Source of the DNA: an uncultured Candidatus Saccharibacteria bacterium
GTDB lineage: Bacteria; Patescibacteria; Saccharimonadia; Saccharimonadales; UBA6022
Assembly: GCA_946886125.1 (NCBI GenBank)
Contig: CAMPHY010000011.1
Location: forward strand, 1 to 15,005
DNA: 15,005 bases
Reading direction: 5' to 3'
Shown here: positions 1 to 6,974 of the stretch, one piece after another
Numbering within the stretch: position 1 is the stretch's first letter
How the letters are laid out: each line of letters begins with the position of its first letter
Notes under the pieces: model-generated
The model's database searches: none
The model's input: the letters and a program-made list of their open reading frames with translations, nothing else
What the model was told of the DNA's origin: nothing
Translations under genes and position numbers: made by a program

Positions 1-7
1 ACAATAA

Positions 8-31
8 GTCGTGTAACAATCGTTACGCGAC
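8..31. repeat. Inverted repeat upstream of small membrane ORF
   Basis: A 10-bp stem (8-17 pairing with 22-31, including one G-T wobble) encloses the loop AATC. No T-tract follows it on the + strand, so it is not a clear terminator for an upstream gene. It lies 12 nt before the Shine-Dalgarno sequence of the 58-222 ORF, so it may be a 5'-leader hairpin or an operator. Function unknown. Confidence 0.4.
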
Positions 32-57
32 ACAACACAACGAGGAGGGAATAACTC

Positions 58-222
58 ATGGGAATACTCATGGTCCTTTTACTTCTAGCTTTAGTCGGTG
101 CTGCTGTGTCACTTTTCAACAGTTACACCGCTGGGACAATCGTCTTCGTACTTGTGTTTGTCGGTATTGGAGTTTGGCTCCTTGTTGCCTCAAGACACAA
201 AGTAGGACGTGACAAGCTATAG
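58..222 (+). CDS. Small two-helix membrane protein, unknown function
   Basis: This ATG-to-TAG frame encodes 54 residues. The start is supported by a strong Shine-Dalgarno sequence, AGGAGGG at 43-49, 8 nt before the ATG. The product is almost entirely hydrophobic. One membrane segment covers about residues 3-20 and a second about 26-45. They are separated by a short polar turn (N-S-Y-T), and a basic tail follows (residues 46-54, with R, H, K, K, R, K), which suggests both ends face the cytoplasm. I do not recognise a family. A perfect hairpin begins 8 nt after the stop, so this is probably a separate transcription unit, or the last gene of one, rather than part of the secretion operon. The good RBS, hydrophobic pattern and flanking hairpin argue that it is real; there is no homology evidence. 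Confidence 0.6.
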   Translation: MGILMVLLLLALVGAAVSLFNSYTAGTIVFVLVFVGIGVWLLVASRHKVGRDKL

Positions 223-230
223 CCACCAAA

Positions 231-266
231 AGACCGACGTACATATACTCATATGTACGTCGGTCT
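231..266. terminator. Perfect 16-bp hairpin, probable (bidirectional) terminator
   Basis: Arm 231-246 is an exact reverse complement of 251-266, with the 4-nt loop ACTC. It starts 8 nt after the stop of the small membrane ORF. On the + strand the following bases (ACCGGCTTTCTCC) are only moderately T-rich. On the - strand the stem is followed by TTTTGG. A Rho-independent terminator is the simplest reading, but the weak T-tract leaves room for a protein-binding palindrome. Confidence 0.55.
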
Positions 267-326
267 ACCGGCTTTCTCCTCGTTGTTACTTCATCCTATG
301 AACTCATGAATCAAGCTTATAAAAGT

Positions 327-358
327 TTGACTTTTAATCTATAAAATGGTAGTATAAC
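327..358 (+). promoter_or_regulatory. Putative promoter of the VirB6-like gene, leaderless
   Basis: TTGACT at 327-332 resembles a -35 box and TATAAC at 353-358 resembles a -10 box. The 20-nt spacer is longer than usual; TAGTAT at 350-355 would give 17 nt but is a poorer match. TATAAC ends 6 nt before the ATG at 365, so transcription would start at or next to the start codon. The gap 267-364 holds nothing else recognisable. Confidence 0.5.
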
Positions 359-364
359 AGAGAT

Positions 365-3190
365 ATGTGGGAGATGCGAAAAGCACGTCCGCTCGGTAGT
401 CTATCGGTGCGGAAACTACTTACTTTGGTCGCGACTTTGCTAGTGACTACCTTTGCGTACATACTCGTAAGCGCTCCTAGTGCCTTTGCTGCGGAAGCAA
501 CTTGGAATGGTGATGCCCTCGTTTATGAGGGAAATCAATACGTTGGACCCACTCAGGCAGGTAGCGACAACTTATTCAATCTCCCAGAAGAGAGTAGATA
601 CTATGTCTTCATAGAGCCAGCAATTCCTGAAGATCCCGATCGTCAACGCAAAGCGTTTGTAATTTACTTTGCACCAGGCAGCGACCCAGGTACAACAACT
701 ACAGCACAATATATTACTTACGACTACTTACCACCAGACAATTACACAAATCCGACAAACCCAGTGGCAATTACCGTCACACCCCAAGCAGATAGCCCTG
801 AAGCATCGTCATGTGACGGAACATTCACTTTTGGTTTAGGCTGGATACTATGTCCTGTTACTAATGTTTTAGCATCCGGTATGGACTGGGTATTCTCAAT
901 CTTAAGTGGATTCTTAGAAGTGCGACCTGTACAGAGTGAGGAAGAAAACTCCCTCAAACGAGCCTGGGAATACATGCGTAGTTTCGCCAATATCGCATTT
1001 GTGATTGGTTTTCTGATCATTATATACTCACAATTAACCAACATAGGGGTATCAAACTATGGCATTAAACGGCTATTACCACGCCTTATTGTTGCCGCAA
1101 TCCTCGTAAATATATCGTATTACATTTGTGCTATCGCAATTGATTTAGCAAATATCATCGGTTATTCACTACAAGATATCTTCATTGCTATTCGTAATGG
1201 TCTCGTGGGGACAGAAGGTAATAGCTGGGATCTCATCAGTTGGCAAGGTGTAACAGAATTTATTCTTTCCGGCGGTGCAATTGTTGGAGGTGGTGTAGCA
1301 GCCTATCTTGCAGGTGCTACCGCTGTCCAAGGTGCGATAGGTGGTGCAATCTTCCTTCTTATTCCTGCACTCGTTAGTGGACTACTTGCGGTAATAGTAG
1401 CAGTGGCAATCCTTGCAGCTCGCCAAGCGATTATTACCGTACTTGTCGTTATCGCGCCTCTCGCATTTGTGGCTTACTTACTGCCAAACACCGAAAAATG
1501 GTTTGAAAAATGGCGAGATCTTTTTATGACCATGTTAATTATGTTTCCTGCGTTTTCTCTCGTATTTGGAGGATCTCAACTAGCGGGAGCGGTCATTATA
1601 CAAAATGCCGATTCTATCACCACCATTCTCCTTGGATTAGTCGTGCAGATTGCTCCATTATTCGTTCTGCCATTACTTATGAAGCTGAGTGGCTCTCTTC
1701 TCGGGCGCATTGCCGGTATGGTAAATGATCCGCGAAAGGGACTCGTGGATCGCACTAAAGCATGGTCACAAGAACGCCTAGGAGAGCATAACGCTGAACA
1801 AGCCAAACGGAATCGCGAGATGGCCGCCAACGGTACATTAAAACGACGTAATGTCTTCCGTCGTACGGCACTTGCTCGCGATGATCTTAAGCGTAACCGT
1901 GAACGAATTAAAGCCGCAAATGAAACGTCGGCTTCAGCATTGTTTAACGATACAGAATCTGGTCATAAGCTTCATACATATGAACACGAGGCAAACCAAT
2001 TAAAGGAGCAGGTTGAAAGTAATGCAAATATCCGTTTACAGCAAGAGATCAACAGTCGAGGCTCAAAATTACACCTCGACAATGTTCGGCTCGAGGCCAG
2101 TAAAATTAGCCTGGAACGCGAAAACGAGAAGACTTCTTCAGATATTAAAGAGTACAAGACTGGACTCAATGTCAGTACTGGTGAACTAGCGCAGCTCACT
2201 AGTCAAATGAAAGAAGATACAATATTCAATGCCGCTGAAGTACAGCGCGGTCAATCTGCGGCTAATATGCAGCAAAAGAACATTTCACAGGCCTTTACTG
2301 AAACTTCTCTTGCTTCAGACGCCCTTATTAAGATCGCTAAGGGTGTTGATCCAGCTGGCGCCAATCGTGCACGGGCAAATGCTGCGGTTAACCTTGGAAA
2401 AATTAACTCTGAAGCACGAGACAATATCATTAAGCTATTTGAAGAAACCGCCATTCAGTCTGGCTCAAACCTTAAGAAATACACCGAGAATATTGCAAGT
2501 ATGGCAATAGAACCTGGCGGCATGGAGCGAGCGCAGGCAGAAGGCTATGACACAGAAGCAGTTCAGGCAGCATTTGAACAGCAAGCTCGTGAAGGCAATA
2601 TGGTTATATTCCAGAATGCCCGTGGTTCTCGTGAGATCGACCAGACAATGCTCAGCCAGGTCATTTCACGCAATATCGGCACTTTCAAGCAAAAAGGTGG
2701 CTTCCACTTGCAAGCTAATCCTAATCTTGCGATCCGAGAAAATGAGTCTCCGGATTCATGGCGCATCCGTATGAACATCGAAGCACTCTCATCACTGGCC
2801 GATACGCCACCTGAAGGTATTCAAGACCTTAAGGCTGGTTGGTTTAACGATATTCATGATAACGTTTTAAGTCAGCGAAATATTGCTCATATGTTCCAAA
2901 ATACCACTCCTGATCAAAGTCGTGAACTTCAAGGATACATTCAAGCAGTCTATGACAACTTCTACCTTGCAAAAGCTAACCCAGATGTCATGTCGAAGCT
3001 TGATACTCGTAAAACAAAGCTGGGTGATATGTATGAAACTCTTACGCGCACCGGTTACGAACCGTCGCCATACGCTCGTGATATAAACGAACGTCAAAAT
3101 GATGGTGATGAAAATCCTCCAAATATCGTCCCTCCAGCTGGCCCAGGACAAACACCACCAACTGGTCCATCTGACCAGGGCGAGCGATAG
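365..3190 (+). CDS. VirB6/TrbL-like polytopic membrane protein with long cytoplasmic tail
   Basis: The product has 941 residues. It begins with a signal-like segment (basic residues 5-17, hydrophobic 18-35, an A-F-A|A site near residue 42). An extracytoplasmic region of about 43-170 follows, with Cys150 and Cys163 as a possible disulfide. Hydrophobic segments lie near 170-185, 207-222, 236-258, 300-315, 325-351, 352-373, 386-403 and 418-438, a pattern typical of VirB6/TrbL channel proteins of type IV secretion systems. From about 450 to the end it is soluble, highly charged and coiled-coil-like (notably about 525-640), ending in a Pro-rich tail (about 918-941). Such a tail of about 490 residues is unusual; classical VirB6 is about 300 residues. 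Context supports the role: PrgI, TraC-like and VirB4 genes follow. The start at 365 has no Shine-Dalgarno sequence but a -10-like box 6 nt upstream. The ATG at 374 is an alternative, with a GGGAG placed too close to act as an RBS. The family call is from membrane pattern and neighbours, so the precise family is uncertain. Confidence 0.7.
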   Translation: MWEMRKARPLGSLSVRKLLTLVATLLVTTFAYILVSAPSAFAAEATWNGDALVYEGNQYVGPTQAGSDNLFNLPEESRYYVFIEPAIPEDPDRQRKAFVIYFAPGSDPGTTTTAQYITYDYLPPDNYTNPTNPVAITVTPQADSPEASSCDGTFTFGLGWILCPVTNVLASGMDWVFSILSGFLEVRPVQSEEENSLKRAWEYMRSFANIAFVIGFLIIIYSQLTNIGVSNYGIKRLLPRLIVAAILVNISYYICAIAIDLANIIGYSLQDIFIAIRNGLVGTEGNSWDLISWQGVTEFILSGGAIVGGGVAAYLAGATAVQGAIGGAIFLLIPALVSGLLAVIVAVAILAARQAIITVLVVIAPLAFVAYLLPNTEKWFEKWRDLFMTMLIMFPAFSLVFGGSQLAGAVIIQNADSITTILLGLVVQIAPLFVLPLLMKLSGSLLGRIAGMVNDPRKGLVDRTKAWSQERLGEHNAEQAKRNREMAANGTLKRRNVFRRTALARDDLKRNRERIKAANETSASALFNDTESGHKLHTYEHEANQLKEQVESNANIRLQQEINSRGSKLHLDNVRLEASKISLERENEKTSSDIKEYKTGLNVSTGELAQLTSQMKEDTIFNAAEVQRGQSAANMQQKNISQAFTETSLASDALIKIAKGVDPAGANRARANAAVNLGKINSEARDNIIKLFEETAIQSGSNLKKYTENIASMAIEPGGMERAQAEGYDTEAVQAAFEQQAREGNMVIFQNARGSREIDQTMLSQVISRNIGTFKQKGGFHLQANPNLAIRENESPDSWRIRMNIEALSSLADTPPEGIQDLKAGWFNDIHDNVLSQRNIAHMFQNTTPDQSRELQGYIQAVYDNFYLAKANPDVMSKLDTRKTKLGDMYETLTRTGYEPSPYARDINERQNDGDENPPNIVPPAGPGQTPPTGPSDQGER

Positions 3191-3214
3191 AATAAATTCG
3201 ATAAGCAGGTTCTT

Positions 3215-3223
3215 TGCTATACT
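3215..3223 (+). promoter_or_regulatory. Putative extended -10 before PrgI-family gene
   Basis: TGC-TATACT matches an extended -10 (TGn plus TATACT at 3218-3223), ending 9 nt before the ATG at 3233. No convincing -35 is seen and no Shine-Dalgarno sequence precedes the ATG. A predicted start near 3229-3231 leaves a leader of only 2-4 nt. It sits in the 42-nt gap after the VirB6-like gene, so it would be an internal operon promoter. Confidence 0.4.
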
Positions 3224-3232
3224 ATAAGCAGT

Positions 3233-4204
3233 ATGGCAGTGTACAAAGTACCACAGGATGTTGAGGCGGACGACAAACTTATCGGGCCGTTTAGCTTCCG
3301 TCAGTTTATCTATCTTATTATCGTCGCACTCGCAGGGGTAGGGGCGTGGGGGTTATTTCAATTATTTCCACCACTAGCCGTGATTCCTCTACCTGTCATT
3401 GTCTTTTTTGGTGCACTTGCATTGCCGCTTCGTAAAGATCAGCCGATGGAAGTCTACATGGCAGCAATTGTCTCATTTTATATCAAACCCCGTAAACGAC
3501 TCTGGAAGCCAGATGGCCAAACCTCACTGATCGAAGTCGTCGCTCCACGTTCAGCCGAAGTAAACCGCACAAAAGCCTTATCACAAAATGAAGCCGAGCA
3601 ACGACTATCATATCTTGCAAAAGTTGTTGATAGTCAAGGCTGGTCAGTCCGCGGTGTCGGTGCACCTGCTGTAAATAGCGCTATGAATAGCGATGCTTAC
3701 TTTGCTGCTCAACAAGCCGAAGATATTCTCGATGACAACACTTCGCTTTCGCAAAATTTAGATCACATGATTGACGAAGCTGATGTGCGTCGTCGACAGG
3801 AAATGATCGATCGTATGCACACTCCAGTTCAGTCACCAGTGCCAACTCCAGCTACAGTACCGCAGCCAGCCGCAAGCGCTTATGACTCATCCGCTAGTTC
3901 AGTATCTCCCGTTTTACCACCTTCTATACCTGCCGAGGTGCCCGAGCCACAGCTTGAATACAATCCATACCCCTCAAGTATCCACCAGTCAGTCATTCGG
4001 CCTATATCTGACCAACCGCCTATAGCTCCAATTCAACCAGTGATACCGCAACCTGCGCCAACCACTAGCGCGAAGCCCGTCTCACCTGATATAATAAACC
4101 TTGCAAATCAACATGATTTATCGATTGCCGCAATGCAACGGGAGGCAAATCGCATTACTCAGAAACAACAAGCTGAGGATGAGGTTGTTATTTCTCTCAG
4201 GTAA
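3233..4204 (+). CDS. PrgI-family (VirB3-like) protein with Pro-rich extension
   Basis: The product has 323 residues. Residues 1-95 look like a PrgI-family domain: an N-terminal M-A-V-Y-K-V-P-Q-D-V motif, a G-P-F-S-F-R-Q patch, two close membrane helices (about 25-43 and 47-65), then P-L-R-K-D-Q-P and a W-K-P near 91-93. In Gram-positive conjugation systems PrgI is the small inner-membrane partner of the VirB4 ATPase, in the position of VirB3. It normally ends near 110-120 residues. Here about 200 more follow: a polar, Gln/Asp-rich part, then a Pro/Ser/Ala-rich stretch (about 195-290) that is probably disordered, and a short charged end. The VirB4-type gene lies one gene downstream, which fits the pairing. 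The ATG at 3233 directly precedes the motif-bearing N-terminus, so the start is secure although no RBS is visible. Confidence 0.85.
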   Translation: MAVYKVPQDVEADDKLIGPFSFRQFIYLIIVALAGVGAWGLFQLFPPLAVIPLPVIVFFGALALPLRKDQPMEVYMAAIVSFYIKPRKRLWKPDGQTSLIEVVAPRSAEVNRTKALSQNEAEQRLSYLAKVVDSQGWSVRGVGAPAVNSAMNSDAYFAAQQAEDILDDNTSLSQNLDHMIDEADVRRRQEMIDRMHTPVQSPVPTPATVPQPAASAYDSSASSVSPVLPPSIPAEVPEPQLEYNPYPSSIHQSVIRPISDQPPIAPIQPVIPQPAPTTSAKPVSPDIINLANQHDLSIAAMQREANRITQKQQAEDEVVISLR

Positions 4205-4218
4205 TCAAAATCTAACCT

Positions 4219-4229
4219 AGGAGTGGGGA
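4219..4229 (+). promoter_or_regulatory. Ribosome binding site deciding a GTG start
   Basis: AGGAG (4219-4223) and GGGGA (4225-4229) lie 12 and 6 nt before GTG 4236. The next in-frame ATG falls inside the conserved domain (residue 54), so the purine-rich block supports the GTG as the start. Confidence 0.6.
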
Positions 4230-4235
4230 AGTTCA

Positions 4236-5060
4236 GTGCCACCAAACAATCAAACATCACCGACCGCCGCACCTTCTGCTAGCGGTCCAAATAATCAATC
4301 TCCTCAAGGAAGCACGACATCCGATGCACCAGCTGCACCGCGCAATCCAAACACGACACAAAATAGCTTACTAATTTCAGAAATTCGCGACGGCATGGTA
4401 ATTATGAGTGACGGCAGTTTTAGAGCGGTCGTTGCCTGTCAGTCAATCAACTTTGACCTTATGAGTAGCCGTGAAAGAGAAGGTGTGGAATTCAGTTACC
4501 AAAACTTCTTGAATTCACTATATTTTCCGATTCAAATTTTTATTCGCTCACAACGCGTTGACATCGGCCCCTACATTGACCGTTTAGTGGGCATCCGTCG
4601 TTCACAAGACAATATGCTTCTTAATGTCCTAATGGATGATTATATCAATTTCATTGATGTTCTCTCCCAAGAAGCGAATATTATGGATAAAAGCTTTTTT
4701 ATTACTGTGCCGTACTTCCCAGGCGGCGATGCAAACTTTATCGAAGCAGGTAAGGGCTTTTTTGGAAAACTATTTGCAAAAAATAACCAAACCGTTACAA
4801 AAATCGATAAAGCCACCTACGAAAAAGCAAAAGATGAAATCGGTAACCGCGTTAACTCTGTCATGAGCGGCCTCTTTCAACTTGGTGTTAAAAGTGTTCA
4901 GCTATCGACTAAGGAATTAGGCGAGCTTTATTATAATGTTTATAACCCTGATACTGCCGTACGTGAGCCACTCGGTGATTTCGATGGCGTCACGACAACA
5001 TTCGTTAAAAAAGGCCAAGGTGAAGCACCTCGTCCGCACCTCCAGGAGGGGAGTCTATAA
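4236..5060 (+). CDS. Stand-alone TraC-like / VirB4 N-domain protein
   Basis: The product has 274 residues and starts at GTG. Residues 1-42 are a low-complexity Pro/Ser/Thr/Asn/Ala tail. From about 44 the sequence resembles the N-terminal (TraC-like) domain found with VirB4 ATPases: an E-I-R-D-G-M motif at 49-54, I-N-F-D-L-M-S at 71-77, and F-P-I-Q-I-F-I-R-S at 97-105. There is no Walker A motif, so it is not itself an ATPase. No membrane helix is evident. Its stop overlaps the ATG of the VirB4 gene by 1 nt, and the last codons contain that gene's Shine-Dalgarno sequence, so translation is probably coupled. Family knowledge: VirB4 N-domains contact the inner-membrane VirB3/VirB6 part of the machine. 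I infer that this protein is a cytoplasmic accessory subunit of the ATPase. A frameshifted VirB4 is unlikely, because the next gene has its own RBS and a complete N-region. Confidence 0.75.
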   Translation: MPPNNQTSPTAAPSASGPNNQSPQGSTTSDAPAAPRNPNTTQNSLLISEIRDGMVIMSDGSFRAVVACQSINFDLMSSREREGVEFSYQNFLNSLYFPIQIFIRSQRVDIGPYIDRLVGIRRSQDNMLLNVLMDDYINFIDVLSQEANIMDKSFFITVPYFPGGDANFIEAGKGFFGKLFAKNNQTVTKIDKATYEKAKDEIGNRVNSVMSGLFQLGVKSVQLSTKELGELYYNVYNPDTAVREPLGDFDGVTTTFVKKGQGEAPRPHLQEGSL

Positions 5061-6955
5061 TGGCCAAAAAGAAACTTGATCCAATTGATATCGCTGCTCA
5101 GCAACGCGCACGAGAACAGGCCGAAGTAGAACAAGCTTTCCTTACAGGTATTAATACGCTGCGTGATCTTATTGCACCAAGTAGTCTTGAGATTCACTCA
5201 TCTCACTTCCGCCTTGGCACAAAATACGGGCGCACGCTCTATATCTATGGCTACCCACGCCAAATCTACACCGGTTGGCTCAGTTCACTTATTAATATCG
5301 ATGAAGTACTCGATATCAGTATGTTTATTTATCCGGTTGAAAGCCAAGTAGTACTTAATAATTTACGCAAAAAAGTAACTCAACTTGAAGCCAGTATGTC
5401 GATTAACAATGAAAAGGGACGTACTCGTGATCCGGGTCTAGAGGCTGCCATTCAAGATGCCGAAGAACTACGTGACCAACTACAAGTTGGCGCTGAACGC
5501 TTTTTCCGTTATGGCCTTTATGTCACCCTATACGGCGATAGTATGGACGAACTCAATTTTGTGCAGCATAAAGTTGAAACCATGTTCGGTCAACAACTTA
5601 TTTTTAGTAAGGTCGCTTCATCTCAACAAGAGCAGGGCTTTAATAGCACGGTGCCACAGATGACTGATCAGCTGCAAATACGCCGCAATATGAACACTGG
5701 CGCAATTTCGACGAGTTTTCCATTTACCAGTGCTGATCTTACTGATGGTAAGGGTGTACTGTATGGTATTAATATGCACAATAATGGCTTAGTTATTTTT
5801 GATCGTTTCTCATTAGAAAATGCCAATATGATTGTCTTTGCAAAATCTGGTGCTGGTAAGTCATACACCGTGAAACTTGAAGCACTTCGCTCAATGATGG
5901 TCGGAAGCGACGTTATTATTATTGACCCCGAGAATGAGTACCAGAAACTATCAGACGCAGTTGGGGGAAGTTACGTACGACTTAGCCTCAATGCTGATAC
6001 GCGCATTAATCCATTCGATCTACCACGGGTTATCGACAACGAAGAAGCAGATGACGCACTGCGCGCCAATCTTGTAACACTCCATGGGCTATTTCGTCTC
6101 ATGCTTGGTGGATCGCAAGTCGCCGCTAACGGTGTAGCGATGTCGGCTCTGACACCTGCTGAAGAAGCCGATCTCGATCAAGCGTTAATCGACACCTATG
6201 CGCGCGCCGGCATTACCTCAGACCCTTTGACACATAATTCATTACCGCCAACTATCTCAGATCTTTACGATACATTACTTCACATGGCAGGCACTGGTCC
6301 ACAGCTTGCTCAGCGTCTCCGTAAATATACCACTGGCACCTTCGCAGGTATCTTTTCGCAACAAAGTAATATTGATATCAACAATCACATGGTCGTATTT
6401 AATATTCGTGATCTTGAAGATGAACTTCGTCCAGTAGCGATGTATATCGTGTTGAGCCACATATGGAACATTACACGTACTGACATGCGAAAGCGCATGC
6501 TTATCGTTGACGAGGCCTGGCAACTTATGAAGTATGATGATTCGGCTAACTTCTTATTCTCTCTCGCTAAGCGTGCCCGTAAATACTTCCTCGGTCTCAC
6601 TACTATTACTCAAGACGTTGAAGACTTTATGGGAAGTAAAATGGGACGCGCTATTGTCGCGAACTCTAGTATGCAACTTCTTCTCAAGCAGTCTACCAGT
6701 GCAGTCGATGTATTATCCGATGTCTTTAAGCTTACTGAAGAAGAGAAGAAGCGACTTGCTAACTTTCCAATTGGACAGGGCTTATTCTTTGCCGGCCAAA
6801 ATCACGTCCATATTCAGATTCAAGCCAGTCAAACTGAACACGGGCTTATCACAACCAACCCAGCCCCAACAAGTCCAAAACCAGCACCTATCACACAGCC
6901 CTCCGCCGAGCCGACCCAATCGACAGGCTATGCAAATCCTAATGGAACGTTCTAG
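5060..6955 (+). CDS. VirB4-type type IV secretion ATPase
   Basis: The product has 631 residues. The N-domain (about 35-230) includes Y-G-Y-P-R-Q-I-Y-T-G-W-L near 63-74, as in Gram-positive VirB4/TrsE proteins. The ATPase domain has Walker A K-S-G-A-G-K-S (262-268), I-I-I-D-P-E-N-E-Y (286-294), Walker B L-I-V-D-E-A-W (481-487) and a T-Q-D motif (517-519). All key residues are present, so it should be active. It ends in a Pro/Thr/Ser-rich tail (about 600-625). VirB4 hexamers on the cytoplasmic face energise assembly and transport in type IV secretion systems. The start is fixed by AGGAGGGG at 5044-5051, 8 nt before the ATG, and by 1-nt overlap (TAATG) with the TraC-like gene. No VirD4-type coupling ATPase or VirB11 is in the window, so this is the only visible motor of the cluster. 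Confidence 0.92.
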   Translation: MAKKKLDPIDIAAQQRAREQAEVEQAFLTGINTLRDLIAPSSLEIHSSHFRLGTKYGRTLYIYGYPRQIYTGWLSSLINIDEVLDISMFIYPVESQVVLNNLRKKVTQLEASMSINNEKGRTRDPGLEAAIQDAEELRDQLQVGAERFFRYGLYVTLYGDSMDELNFVQHKVETMFGQQLIFSKVASSQQEQGFNSTVPQMTDQLQIRRNMNTGAISTSFPFTSADLTDGKGVLYGINMHNNGLVIFDRFSLENANMIVFAKSGAGKSYTVKLEALRSMMVGSDVIIIDPENEYQKLSDAVGGSYVRLSLNADTRINPFDLPRVIDNEEADDALRANLVTLHGLFRLMLGGSQVAANGVAMSALTPAEEADLDQALIDTYARAGITSDPLTHNSLPPTISDLYDTLLHMAGTGPQLAQRLRKYTTGTFAGIFSQQSNIDINNHMVVFNIRDLEDELRPVAMYIVLSHIWNITRTDMRKRMLIVDEAWQLMKYDDSANFLFSLAKRARKYFLGLTTITQDVEDFMGSKMGRAIVANSSMQLLLKQSTSAVDVLSDVFKLTEEEKKRLANFPIGQGLFFAGQNHVHIQIQASQTEHGLITTNPAPTSPKPAPITQPSAEPTQSTGYANPNGTF

Positions 6956-6957
6956 CG

Positions 6958-6963
6958 TATAAT
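6958..6963 (+). promoter_or_regulatory. Consensus -10 before the 993-residue gene
   Basis: A perfect TATAAT starts 3 nt after the VirB4 stop and ends 11 nt before the ATG at 6975. No Shine-Dalgarno sequence lies between them and no clear -35 is seen. Transcription would begin about 5 nt before the ATG, giving a nearly leaderless mRNA for the 6975-11677 genes. Confidence 0.5.
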
Positions 6964-6974
6964 AAACAGTAGTC

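Noticed and set aside
4236..6955. VirB4 broken by a frameshift into two pieces
   Set aside because: Each piece has its own start and Shine-Dalgarno sequence, and the second has a complete N-domain; a two-gene arrangement fits better.
6534..6962. 142-residue + strand frame inside the VirB4 gene
   Set aside because: It is a shifted frame over the conserved ATPase region, which clearly codes for VirB4; no RBS and no recognisable motif.
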